This document shows positions 34,567 through 42,493 of a stretch of 64,000 bases of DNA, piece by piece (positions within the stretch are counted from its first letter, which is position 1; every line of letters starts with the position of its first letter). Source of the stretch: Candidatus Brocadia pituitae. Lineage in GTDB: Bacteria > Planctomycetota > Brocadiia > Brocadiales > Brocadiaceae. The DNA is taken from contig AP021856.1 of the NCBI GenBank assembly GCA_017347445.1, positions 2,922,613-2,986,612 of the forward strand. Reading direction: 5' to 3'. The notes below the pieces were generated by a model. It had not been told where the DNA came from, did no database searches, and saw only the letters and a program-made list of their open reading frames with translations. The position numbers were made by a program, and so were the translations under genes.

Positions 34567-35496
34567 ATGGCAAGAATATATGAAGATATCACAAAAACGA
34601 TTGGTGACACTCCCTTGGTAAAATTAAATAAGGTTACGAAGGGATTAGGTGCTACCATCGTAGCCAAGATGGAATCTTTTAATCCCTTGGGCTGTGTAAA
34701 AGACCGCATCGGTATCGCAATGATTGAAGCCGCAGAAAAGGAAGGATTGATCAGTAAAAATACCGTCATCATAGAACCTACTTCAGGCAACACAGGCATT
34801 GCATTGGCCTTTGTGGCTGCTGCAAGGGGTTACAAACTGATTCTGACGATGCCGGACACCATGAGTGTTGAACGGAGGGACCTGCTGAAGGCATTTGGCG
34901 CAGAGATTGTGCTAACACCCGGTGCTGAAGGAATGAAGGGCGCTATTCTGAAGGCAGAAGAATTGCAAAAGAATACCCCGAATTCGTTTATGCCGCAGCA
35001 ATTCAAAAATCCTGCGAACCCGGAGATACACCGCAAAACAACGGCTGAAGAGATATGGAATGATACGGACGGCAAGATTGATATCTTTGTGGGAGGAGTC
35101 GGAACGGGCGGAACAATTACGGGTGTCGGCGAGGTTATTAAAAAACGAAGACCATCGCTGAAGGTTATTGCCGTAGAGCCTGCCGATTCACCCGTGCTTG
35201 CCGGCGGGAAACCAGGCCCCCATAAAATTCAGGGGCTCGGCGCAGGATTTGTCCCCGACATTCTCAACACGAAGGTCATCGATGAAATTATTCCCGTAAA
35301 GAATGAGGAGGCGTTTGCCGCATCCAGACAACTGGCCCGGCAAGAAGGGATTCTGTCGGGCATTTCCTCAGGGGCTGCAACTCACGCCGCACTCCTGGTA
35401 GCAGCAAGGCCTGAGAACAAAGGAAAGCTCATCGTGGTTGTGCTTCCCGATACGGGAGAACGATATCTGTCCACCGTCTTATTTAAGGAATTTTAA
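34567..35496 (+). CDS. cysK: Cysteine synthase A (O-acetylserine sulfhydrylase)
   Basis: PLP enzyme making cysteine from O-acetylserine and sulfide. The 309 residues start [20 protein letters not shown]. The PLP lysine is K45 in [11 protein letters not shown]. The substrate loop is [14 protein letters not shown] and the phosphate-binding loop is [13 protein letters not shown], with [13 protein letters not shown] before the end. The frame is open upstream to 34510, but ATG 34567 has GAAGGGGAAATT before it and matches the family N-terminus, so I take it as the start. It overlaps the cysE start by one base, making a cysteine-synthase operon. Confidence 0.95.
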   Translation: MARIYEDITKTIGDTPLVKLNKVTKGLGATIVAKMESFNPLGCVKDRIGIAMIEAAEKEGLISKNTVIIEPTSGNTGIALAFVAAARGYKLILTMPDTMSVERRDLLKAFGAEIVLTPGAEGMKGAILKAEELQKNTPNSFMPQQFKNPANPEIHRKTTAEEIWNDTDGKIDIFVGGVGTGGTITGVGEVIKKRRPSLKVIAVEPADSPVLAGGKPGPHKIQGLGAGFVPDILNTKVIDEIIPVKNEEAFAASRQLARQEGILSGISSGAATHAALLVAARPENKGKLIVVVLPDTGERYLSTVLFKEF

Positions 35497-36233
35497 TGTT
35501 TGAACGCATGCGTGAGGATATAGATGTTGCTTTTCAAAATGACCCTGCTGCACGGAGCAAATTTGAGGTACTCTTATGTTATCCTGGCATTCACGCTTTA
35601 TGGCTGCATCGGATATCCCATTCCCTCTGGAAAAGAGGATGGATTACCTTATCACGTTTCATTTCCCATATAAACCGGTTTCTGACAGGGGTAGAAATAC
35701 ATCCTGCCGCTCAGATAGGACGGGGGGTATTTATCGACCACGGTATGGGTGTCGTGATCGGTGAAACGGCGATAATCGGTGATGGATGTCTCATTTACAA
35801 AGGGGTCGTCCTCGGCGGCACAACTATTGAAAAGGTAAAAAGGCATCCCAATCTGGGCCAAAAGGTCGTCGTTGGCTCAAACGCCTGCATTCTGGGAAAC
35901 ATTACCATAGGAGATTACGCACGGATTGGTTCCGGCTCTGTTGTAACCAAAGACGTGCCGCCCCATGCAACCGTCGTTGGTGTGCCGGGACGGATTATTA
36001 AACAACGGAAAAAAGATGAACAGGAAGCCATGCTGGATCACGGACAACTGCCTGATCCTGTCGCCGAGGCTATCATGGTGGTACTAAAAGAAAATTGCAA
36101 ACTCAAACAGCGGATAATAAAGCTCGAGAATACGTTGAATCTTTCAAGCGAAGAACCCTGTAATGTTACTGAAACAGAATCAGAAGTACTGACCATGTTC
36201 ATGAAAAATTATAAAGACGGGGACGGTATCTGA
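35496..36233 (+). CDS. cysE: Serine O-acetyltransferase (CysE/EpsC type)
   Basis: Acetylates serine for the CysK reaction. The N-terminal helical part ([23 protein letters not shown]) and [10 protein letters not shown] precede a left-handed beta-helix of hexapeptide repeats: [44 protein letters not shown] and [17 protein letters not shown]. The active-site histidines are in IDHGMGV and KRHP. The C-terminus is longer than in E. coli CysE and lacks a clear terminal isoleucine (it ends DGDGI, so an Ile is in fact present), which in CysE docks into CysK. The gene overlaps cysK by one base. Confidence 0.94.
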   Translation: MFERMREDIDVAFQNDPAARSKFEVLLCYPGIHALWLHRISHSLWKRGWITLSRFISHINRFLTGVEIHPAAQIGRGVFIDHGMGVVIGETAIIGDGCLIYKGVVLGGTTIEKVKRHPNLGQKVVVGSNACILGNITIGDYARIGSGSVVTKDVPPHATVVGVPGRIIKQRKKDEQEAMLDHGQLPDPVAEAIMVVLKENCKLKQRIIKLENTLNLSSEEPCNVTETESEVLTMFMKNYKDGDGI

Positions 36234-36255
36234 GATGTATTTATAACGTCCTTTT

Positions 36256-36311
36256 GCCCCTTTGGGGTTTGTTGTTTTTGTTATTCAAGAGCAGGGGGCT
36301 TCACCCCCTGC
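36256..36311 (+). terminator. Candidate terminators after cysE
   Basis: GCCCC-TTT-GGGGT is followed by TTGTTGTTTTTG (36256-36280). A second, stronger stem GCAGGGGGC-TTCA-CCCCCTGC (36291-36311) lacks a T-run. One of them probably ends the cysK-cysE transcript. Confidence 0.45.
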
Positions 36312-36439
36312 TATGTCCTGACGGCCTTTCCGGTCTGGATTTCTGTGTCTTTTGCCCGATTTTGTTTGCTTATGGACGAAAGTGTTTGAAAATACGCAGA
36401 ATGCTTACATTTTTTATTTGATAAAGGAGGAATATAACC

Positions 36440-37237
36440 GTGGATTGGGGAATAAAAAATCGTTTGTCTCAACTTATTAAGCCAAACGGCCGGTGCATGT
36501 ATATGCCGATAGATCATGGGTATTTCCAGGGACCTACGTCAAAACTGGAACGTCCGGCCGAAACTATTAAACCGATTATTGACTATGCCGACGCACTTTT
36601 CTGCACCCGTGGCGTATTGCGTTCCTGCATAGATCCGGGGAACAGCAAGCCCATCATCCTCAGGGTATCGGGTGGCACCAGCATGGTGGGTAAAGATCTT
36701 GCCAATGAAGGGCTCACCACTTCTATGGAAGAGGTGATTCGCCTGAATGCCTCCGGGGTTGGTATCTCTGTCTTTATTGGAAGCGACTACGAAAAGGAAA
36801 CCCTGCTCAATCTGTCAAAACTGGTAGATGAGGCGGAACGATACGGCATTCCCGTTATGGCCGTTACGGCAGTGGGGAGGGAAATGGAAAAACGGGACGC
36901 CCGCTACCTCGCCCTCTGTTGCCGCATTGCGGCAGAATTAGGTGCCCGTGTGGTGAAAACGTACTGGTGTGAAAATTTTGAAAAGGTCACCCAAGGTTGC
37001 CCCGTACCAGTGGTCATGGCCGGTGGTCCAAAGACCAATTCAGATCTTGAGGTGTTTGAGTTTGTTCACGATGGCATGAAAAAAGGCGCTATTGGGGTAA
37101 ATCTGGGCAGAAATATCTGGCAAAACGAACACCCGGTAGCCATGATCAGGGCATTGCGTGCCATCATCCATGAAAATGCAACCGTGAAACAGGCCGACGA
37201 CCTGTTTAATACCGTAAAGAACGAAAAGAAGAATTAG
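36440..37237 (+). CDS. DhnA/LsrF-type class I aldolase
   Basis: Schiff-base TIM-barrel aldolase of the FbaB/DhnA/LsrF family. It has MYMPIDHGYFQGPTSKLERP at the N-terminus, the catalytic-lysine strand GARVVKTYWCENFEKV (about residue 175) and PVVMAGGPKTNSDLEVFEFVHD. The C-terminal phosphate site is GAIGVNLGRNIWQNEHPVAMIRAL. The GTG start (36440) follows AAGGAGG by 9 bases, so it is confident. The closest described enzymes cleave autoinducer-2-derived or archaeal aromatic-precursor substrates; the real substrate is not evident. A zinc alcohol dehydrogenase gene starts 55 bases later and may act on its product. Confidence 0.88.
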   Translation: MDWGIKNRLSQLIKPNGRCMYMPIDHGYFQGPTSKLERPAETIKPIIDYADALFCTRGVLRSCIDPGNSKPIILRVSGGTSMVGKDLANEGLTTSMEEVIRLNASGVGISVFIGSDYEKETLLNLSKLVDEAERYGIPVMAVTAVGREMEKRDARYLALCCRIAAELGARVVKTYWCENFEKVTQGCPVPVVMAGGPKTNSDLEVFEFVHDGMKKGAIGVNLGRNIWQNEHPVAMIRALRAIIHENATVKQADDLFNTVKNEKKN

Positions 37238-37292
37238 TTTCACCTGTCTTTGGCAAGTATCTTATCAAAGTGCATTCAACGGGAAAAACACT

Positions 37293-38318
37293 ATGCGCGT
37301 AGCAAGGTATTATAACAACAGGGATGTCCGGATCGAAGAGATGCAAACCCCGGACATCGGTTCAGGTGAATTGCTGGTGAAGGTGCAGGCAAGCGGTATC
37401 TGCGGAAGCGATGTCATGGAATGGTATCGCATAAAAAAGGCACCCCTCGTTTTAGGACACGAAATTGCCGGAGAAATCGTTGCTATCGGCGAGGGAGTAA
37501 GACGTTTCAAGGTGGGCGACCGGGTAACGGTTGCCCATCACGTACCCTGCAATACCTGCCACTATTGCCTGAACGGACAGTACTCAGTGTGCGATACCTT
37601 ACGGACAACGAATTTTTATCCGGGTGGCTTTTCTGAATACCTTCGCGTCCCCCAGATCAATGTTGACCGGGGAACCTTTATCCTGCCTGATGGGGTCTCT
37701 TTTGAAGAGGGTACCTTTGCGGAGCCGCTGGCCTGCACCCTCCTCGCACAAAAGAAGGCACATTTCCGACCGGGACAGAGTGTCCTCGTTATCGGCAGCG
37801 GCATCTCCGGACTCCTCCATATTCAACTGGCACGGGCATTAGGGGCAGGCCGTATCTATGCAGTAGATATTACCGAATACCGCTTAAAAATGGCGAAACA
37901 ATGCGGGGCGGATACGACAATGAACGCCAAAGAAGATGTCCCTGCCTGCATACGGGCATCCAGCAACGGAAGGCTGGCAGACCTTGTTATCGTCTGCACA
38001 GGAGCCGCCCCGGCCATTCAGCAGGCGTTTCAGTCTGTGGACCGTGGCGGAACAATTTTGTTTTTTGCCCCAACAGAGCCTCATGCAATAACGCCAATGA
38101 ACCTGTGGAACCTCTGGCGCAATTGTAATTCTCTTATCATGTCCTATGCCGGTCCGCCGGATGATACGGCAACGTCCATCGAATTGATCCGTGCGGACAG
38201 GGTAAGAGTACGCGAATTGATCACCCATCGGTTACCCCTTGCAGAAACAGCACTAGGCTTCAAACTGGTTGCCGATGCCGGGGAGTCCATCAAGGTAATC
38301 ATCGAACCCCAGAAATAA
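37293..38318 (+). CDS. Zinc-dependent alcohol/polyol dehydrogenase (MDR family)
   Basis: Cytoplasmic NAD(P)-dependent dehydrogenase. Catalytic zinc ligands are C37 (SGICGSD) and H56/E57 (GHE). The structural zinc site is C86, C89, C92 and C100 (VPCNTCHYCLNGQYSVC). The Rossmann motif VLVIGSGISGLLHIQLARALGA is near residue 168. The 341 residues are typical of the sorbitol/threonine dehydrogenase group. It lies in operon-like spacing after the DhnA-type aldolase. Substrate specificity cannot be read from the sequence. Confidence 0.9.
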   Translation: MRVARYYNNRDVRIEEMQTPDIGSGELLVKVQASGICGSDVMEWYRIKKAPLVLGHEIAGEIVAIGEGVRRFKVGDRVTVAHHVPCNTCHYCLNGQYSVCDTLRTTNFYPGGFSEYLRVPQINVDRGTFILPDGVSFEEGTFAEPLACTLLAQKKAHFRPGQSVLVIGSGISGLLHIQLARALGAGRIYAVDITEYRLKMAKQCGADTTMNAKEDVPACIRASSNGRLADLVIVCTGAAPAIQQAFQSVDRGGTILFFAPTEPHAITPMNLWNLWRNCNSLIMSYAGPPDDTATSIELIRADRVRVRELITHRLPLAETALGFKLVADAGESIKVIIEPQK

Positions 38319-38394
38319 TCTATAGCTACCTCGTATCTTACCCCTGTGCAATATCTGAATTGAGCTGCCTGTGGTAGCGGCTTTGCATTACTTT

Positions 38395-38465
38395 GTCATT
38401 CCCGTGTAAACGGGAATCCAGGTTCTTCAAAAAGGTGCATGGATTCCCATTTTCGTGGGAATGAC
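38395..38465. repeat. GTCATTCCCG-type palindromic repeat
   Basis: GTCATTCCCGTGTAAACGGG begins the element and TTTTCGTGGGAATGAC ends it, with GAATCCAGG/GGATTCCC inside. It is a foldback of 71 bases of a type common in bacterial intergenic DNA. Only one copy is seen in this window. Confidence 0.6.
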
Positions 38466-38501
38466 ATACTAAAAACCATCTATTTTGAAATTCCTTAGCA
38501 T

Positions 38502-38672
38502 GAATTAGGCCTTAGACGCTTTATTTAAAGAGAACATCGAACCACAGAACAAGGAATTTTGCAGGGACACGGTACTCCGTGCCCCTGCTTTATCATTCAA
38601 CATTCCTTGCTCGATATTCGATATTTGGCGTACTGCCTTTCCATGTAGAGCGACGAGGCTCGTCGCTCTACA
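38502..38672. repeat. 170-bp dispersed repeat, inverted partner of 41426-41592
   Basis: Shared blocks with the reverse complement of 41426-41592 are TTTAAAGAGAACATCGAACC, CAGAACAAGGAATTT, GGGACACGG...CCGTG and TATTCG...GGCGTACTG. It ends in the hairpin TGTAGAGCGACGAGGCTCGT. The two copies flank the sulfur/redox gene block in opposite orientation. Confidence 0.85.
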
Positions 38673-38744
38673 ACCGTAACTTTGAAATTCCTATACTTCA
38701 AGGTATCAAAATCAAACCCGGATTATTTCATAAAGGAAGCCACC

Positions 38745-39827
38745 ATGATCTTCAAACAATTAAATAAGACCTCATGCAAAACCTACCTCATCGGCTCTGA
38801 AAGTTCAAAAGAAGTAATTATCGTGGATCCGTTGCTGGTGCAGGTAAATGAATATGTTTCTCTCCTGAAAAGCGAAGGGCTAAAACTGACCCATGTGCTG
38901 GATACCCACACCCACGCAGACCACATCTCCGGCGCCGGAGCGCTTGTTGATCTCACGAGCGCCGTTTACGTCATGCATCAGAATTCCCCCGTCCGTTGTG
39001 TGTCCTTCCGTGTGCCTGACGGGTTTGAGTGCCATCTGAGTGACATCCCCGTCAAGGTCATGCACACGCCGGGGCATACGAAGGATAGCATGTGCCTGGT
39101 CTTCCCGGACCGTATTTTAACCGGCGATACGTTATTTCTAGACGATGGCGGGGCAGGCCGTACCGATTTGCCAGGAGGTAATCCGGGCGAACATTGGGAA
39201 TCCCTGCAAAAGATTATAAAATTACCGGATCATCTTATGGTATATCCCGCCCATGAATACCGCGGTAGCGATCCATCCATTTTAAGTGGACAAAAAAGGC
39301 GCAATCCCAACCTACAGCCCCGTTCGAAAGAGGAGTATATCAAATGGCTGACCGACATGAAGCTCGGTCCAGCCGATTGGATGAACGATGTCTTAAAGGC
39401 CAATTATACCTGCACCCGTGATCCCGGGGCGGCGCATATCCCTGCAGACACCCCCTCATGTGAGATGAAGGGCACCATGGCGCCGGGAATTGCTGAACAG
39501 CAGGTACCCACCATTAGCGTCGCCGAGGTCAGGCGCCGCCTGGAAACGAAACAACTCGATGATACGGTTATCCTGGACGTCCGGGAACCGGCAGAACTTA
39601 AAGGTGAGCTGGGAGTCATTTCGGGCGCATTGAACATCCCGGTAGGAAAGGTAGCACAAAGGCTGAAAGAACTGGAAAAGTTTAAAGAAAAGGAGATTAT
39701 CGCCCTCTGCCGGAGCGGGGCGCGGGCGCACGTCGCTGCCGCCACTTTACTGAAAGCCGGGTTCAGGAAGGTATTCAATATGAGCGGTGGTATGACTGCC
39801 TTTCGCCAGGCAGAGAAAAAACCGTAA
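38745..39827 (+). CDS. Persulfide dioxygenase-like (MBL fold) fused to rhodanese
   Basis: Two-domain sulfur enzyme. Residues 1-240 are an ETHE1/PDO-type metallo-beta-lactamase fold with THTHADHISGAG (H55, H57, D59, H60), a second-shell HTPGHTKDS, TGDTLFLDDGGAGRTDLPGG and PAHEYRG. Residues about 265-360 are a rhodanese domain with active-site Cys in IIALCRSGARAH. PDO oxidises glutathione persulfide to sulfite, and the rhodanese can make thiosulfate or persulfide. The oxygen requirement is odd in an anaerobe and may mean detoxification or another oxidant. ATG 38745 follows AAGGAAG; the open frame upstream to 38682 lies inside the repeat. It is near cysK/cysE, which use sulfide. Confidence 0.9.
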   Translation: MIFKQLNKTSCKTYLIGSESSKEVIIVDPLLVQVNEYVSLLKSEGLKLTHVLDTHTHADHISGAGALVDLTSAVYVMHQNSPVRCVSFRVPDGFECHLSDIPVKVMHTPGHTKDSMCLVFPDRILTGDTLFLDDGGAGRTDLPGGNPGEHWESLQKIIKLPDHLMVYPAHEYRGSDPSILSGQKRRNPNLQPRSKEEYIKWLTDMKLGPADWMNDVLKANYTCTRDPGAAHIPADTPSCEMKGTMAPGIAEQQVPTISVAEVRRRLETKQLDDTVILDVREPAELKGELGVISGALNIPVGKVAQRLKELEKFKEKEIIALCRSGARAHVAAATLLKAGFRKVFNMSGGMTAFRQAEKKP

Positions 39828-39890
39828 TGATGGGAGCATTCCCATAGCCATTTCGTATATTAGGTGGTGAATGAAAAGCTATTTTTTCCC

Positions 39891-40038
39891 GTAACAATTT
39901 AGTTTTTTGAAAAAGTAGGGGCGAAGCATTTGCCAGTTTGGGTATGAATACATATATGCCAATTATAGCAAATGCTTCGCCCCTACACTGCGCGTCAAAC
40001 ATCACCATTATTGGATTTTTTCAAAAACTAAACGGTAC
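39891..40038. mobile_element. MITE-like element with GTAACAATTTAG ends, copy 2
   Basis: The left end GTAACAATTTAGTTTTTTG and the right end CAAAAACTAAACGGTAC are terminal repeats. The interior has the foldback GTAGGGGCGAAGCATTTGCC/GCAAATGCTTCGCCCCTAC. The centre differs from the copy at 24701 but is shared with 63119-63232. No ORF. Confidence 0.78.
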
Positions 40039-40073
40039 AGGCCATCTCCGGGCAGAAGCCTAATCCTGGGGTA

Positions 40074-40334
40074 TTAACATGAAGGCGCTGTACATCGTTC
40101 AAGGAATTCCAGATACGCAAGCGCTTCTTCGGAGGTTCGCCCGCACATCTCTTCCATTGGCCGAAGGCTCAGACACACTGACGGCCTTTCCGGCTTGCCA
40201 AAGATGAGGCAACGATTATCCGGGCTGAGTTGCAGGCACCGGATACCGGCAGGTTTACCATCCGGCATGCCGGGAATGGGCGATGAAATCGACAATGCAA
40301 TACAACATGCCCCGCAACCAGTCCTGCATTTCAT
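40074..40334 (-). CDS. YkgJ-family cysteine-cluster protein
   Basis: Small protein with the CxxxCxxCC-type metal-binding cluster MKCRTGCGACCIALS at its N-terminus, followed by CLQLSPDNRCLIFGKPERPSVC, which supplies further cysteines. The family probably binds iron-sulfur or zinc; its role is not established. AGAGGTGAT lies just before ATG 40334, so I choose this start and not the upstream ATG at 40475, which would overlap the neighbouring gene by 13 bases. The product has 86 residues. It is downstream of the flavin-fold gene, with a gap of 128 bases. Confidence 0.82.
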   Translation of the reverse strand: MKCRTGCGACCIALSISSPIPGMPDGKPAGIRCLQLSPDNRCLIFGKPERPSVCLSLRPMEEMCGRTSEEALAYLEFLERCTAPSC

Positions 40335-40462
40335 GTAATCACCTCTTAACCCGAACAAGTCGGAAAAGACAAAAGAAGACGCACGAATTCGCGAGTTTAC
40401 CCTGTCAGGGTTCATGATATTCATATTTTTGCTAAACATGTCAAGATTATCTTTGGAAGACC

Positions 40463-40948
40463 CTATCTTCCCCACTTGCCCTGCATGTCCGTAACGTCCA
40501 ATCTCAGAATCTCCAGGTTCCGGTAAACCACGTCATTCGTCAGAGATTCCTGCCGTATTTTATCAGGGTTGTCCTCCAGGTGCTTTAAGAGGATATCCAT
40601 TCCCTGTTTCTTTTCCTCTAACGTTTCCACGAAATAGATGTCCCCCCGGACGATAACCGACCGGAATTCATGTGCGCATTCATTCATGATATACCCTTTG
40701 TCTTCGATGATAGTGGCGCATACGCTTGGATTCTCTTGCATAAATTCAGACTTCAACCCTCTCCGTCTGCTATGGAAATAGAAGGCATTTTTTCTTTCAT
40801 CGTAACCATAGCTGAGCGTCACAATATAGGGTTCATTGTTTCTGCACAACGCAATGGTCAGGTATTTTCCCTTTTTTATTATTCTCAGCAGCTCATTCCG
40901 GTCCTGTATTTCTCTCTCTTTTTTCTGCAGATGATATCGTGGCATCAT
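40463..40948 (-). CDS. Pyridoxamine 5'-phosphate oxidase-fold protein
   Basis: FMN-binding split-barrel protein of 161 residues. The N-terminal DRNELLRIIKKGKYLTIAL, the strand pair NEPYIVTLSYGYDERKNAFYFHS and VCATIIEDKGYIMNECAHEFRSVIVRG are typical of the nitroimidazole-reductase/HugZ-like pyridoxamine oxidase-like proteins. It is likely a flavin- or heme-binding oxidoreductase; the substrate is unknown. ATG is at 40948. It lies on the same strand as the YkgJ-family gene. Confidence 0.85.
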   Translation of the reverse strand: MMPRYHLQKKEREIQDRNELLRIIKKGKYLTIALCRNNEPYIVTLSYGYDERKNAFYFHSRRRGLKSEFMQENPSVCATIIEDKGYIMNECAHEFRSVIVRGDIYFVETLEEKKQGMDILLKHLEDNPDKIRQESLTNDVVYRNLEILRLDVTDMQGKWGR

Positions 40949-41023
40949 GTTTCAAGCCTTTGAATTCCTTAGCATTCCCTTAGGTAGCCACAGGCTTTCT
41001 GCCTGCGTGAAACAATCAACAAA

Positions 41024-41400
41024 CTAGTGATTCCTGGAGTAAGACTTTTTGTACCAATGCAATACCATGTCAGCGTCTTCCTCCTTGTCCGCTATATCAA
41101 TTAATACGTCATATGCAGGGAAACTTTTGGAATACCTGTCTTTTCCTTTTGGTGGATTCTTTAGTTCTCCTTTGGCATGAGCATTTCCCGTTTCCAAAAA
41201 TTTTAAAGCCCAGTGCCATATACGGTGGCGAGAATCCCCTTCGGTGCAATTCTCAGGTTTGTAACCCGGCCGCGCCTGAAATAATCTTCTCCCCTTTTTA
41301 AAATCCGGCTACCAACCCAATTCATCAAATCATTCCAGGTTAATTCTCTAAAATCCTCTTCCAGGTTTTTCAATGACAATCTTCCTCCTTCATGGTGCAT
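41024..41400 (-). pseudogene. SWIM zinc-finger protein remnant
   Basis: The N-terminal part (residues 1-64 from ATG 41400) has LTWNDLMNWVGSRILKRGEDYFRRGRVTNLRI and then IAPKGILATVYGT, as in the start of SWIM-domain proteins. It reaches a stop at 41203. In the next frame another segment begins (ALKFLETGNAHAKGEL) and runs to a stop at 41024, with DRYSKSFPAYDVLIDIADKE, resembling a C-terminal end. The central region including the CxCxnCxH zinc motif is absent, so this is an internally deleted, frameshifted remnant. AGGAAG precedes the ATG. Confidence 0.65.
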
Positions 41401-41425
41401 GAATCTTCATTTTATTTATGTGATT

Positions 41426-41592
41426 AGTAGAGCGAAGAGGCTCTTCGCTCTCCATGGAAAACCAGTACGCCGAATATCGAACAAGGCATGTTGAATGATG
41501 AAGTAGGGACACGGAGCACCGTGTCCCTACTAAATTCCTTGTTCTGTGGTTCGATCTTCTCTTTAAATAAGCCGCCAAAGGCATAATTTAAC
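41426..41592. repeat. 170-bp dispersed repeat, inverted partner of 38502-38672
   Basis: Begins with the hairpin AGTAGAGCGAAGAGGCTCTTCG and contains the perfect palindrome GTAGGGACACGGAGC/ACCGTGTCCCTAC. The flanking blocks match the other copy in reverse complement. Confidence 0.85.
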
Positions 41593-41615
41593 GTTTAGGG
41601 ATTTCAAACCGACCA

Positions 41616-41645
41616 TGTAGTGGCAATTAATGAATTGCCACTACA
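41616..41645. repeat. TGTAGTGGCAATT palindrome
   Basis: TGTAGTGGCAATTAATGAATTGCCACTACA, split as arms of 13 bases around AATG, is a perfect hairpin of 30 bases. It does not have a T-run and resembles the stem-swapped palindromes seen elsewhere in the window. Confidence 0.6.
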
Positions 41646-41700
41646 GCGCTACAGGTCGCCGAATGCCTAATTCAACAATAAACCTCACAATTCTCATATA

Positions 41701-42450
41701 CTATCGAATTATTTTAATCTCTGCAACGATTTTAGGTAGGACCGTTCCTGCCTTTTCCATCATGAAATAATTGGCATCGGGGAAGGCCTTCTCAATGTTG
41801 ATTTCAATTATCTGAGCCCCGTTTTGTTTTGCCATAAAAGGCAAAGATGCCGCAGGCTGGACAACGGCAGATGTACCAACAAGGAGCATTGCCTTGCACC
41901 TTGCAGATACCTCTTGCGCCTTCATAAGCGCTTTCATTGGCAACTGCTCTCCATATAAAACAGTATTTGGTTTTAGAACGCCTCCACACGAACAACAAGG
42001 AGGTGTACCGTAGGGAACGTGCGGCGCTCTATACTCCTTGCCGCAGGCCAGACAGTAGATTTCCCTGAGACTTCCGTGAATCTCAACGACATCTTTACTG
42101 CCGACCTTTTTGTGCAGACCGTCGATATTTTGGGTAATCACGCACTGCACAATCCCCATCTGCTCAAGCTCTGCCAGGGCAAGATGCGCCGTGTTTGGCT
42201 GGTAGTGATCATAGTTCCTGATAAAATCCCCCCGCAATATCCAATATTTTGAGGGGTCTTTCCGAAAGACTTCAATGGATGCATACACTGCCGGATCGTA
42301 TTTTTCCCAGAGCCCGCCCTGTGACCTGAAGGTGGGTATACCACTTTCTGCCGATATGCCAGCGCCAGTTAAGACAACGCATTGCTTGAGGTCAACCAGT
42401 AATTTAGCGACTTTTTTATATACTGCTTCAAAATTAATAATTTCTTTCAT
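41701..42450 (-). CDS. Sir2-family NAD-dependent protein deacylase (CobB type)
   Basis: Sirtuin: removes acyl groups from lysines with NAD+. VVLTGAGISAESGIPTFRSQGGLW (residues 25-48) is the NAD site, TQNIDGLH the catalytic loop, and EIHGSL holds the catalytic His (about 124). Two cysteine pairs (YCLACGK, PPCCSCGG) bind zinc. GTSAVVQPAASLPF and EINIEKAFPDANYF complete the Rossmann fold. The 249 residues are normal. It starts 43 bases after the helicase gene stop on the same strand, so it may be read with the ATPase-helicase module; a housekeeping deacylase is equally likely. It lacks the extra domains of known defence sirtuins. Confidence 0.92.
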   Translation of the reverse strand: MKEIINFEAVYKKVAKLLVDLKQCVVLTGAGISAESGIPTFRSQGGLWEKYDPAVYASIEVFRKDPSKYWILRGDFIRNYDHYQPNTAHLALAELEQMGIVQCVITQNIDGLHKKVGSKDVVEIHGSLREIYCLACGKEYRAPHVPYGTPPCCSCGGVLKPNTVLYGEQLPMKALMKAQEVSARCKAMLLVGTSAVVQPAASLPFMAKQNGAQIIEINIEKAFPDANYFMMEKAGTVLPKIVAEIKIIR

Positions 42451-42493
42451 TCAAAAAACATAACTTTGGTTTTAAAGAATTCTTTGCTTTTAT

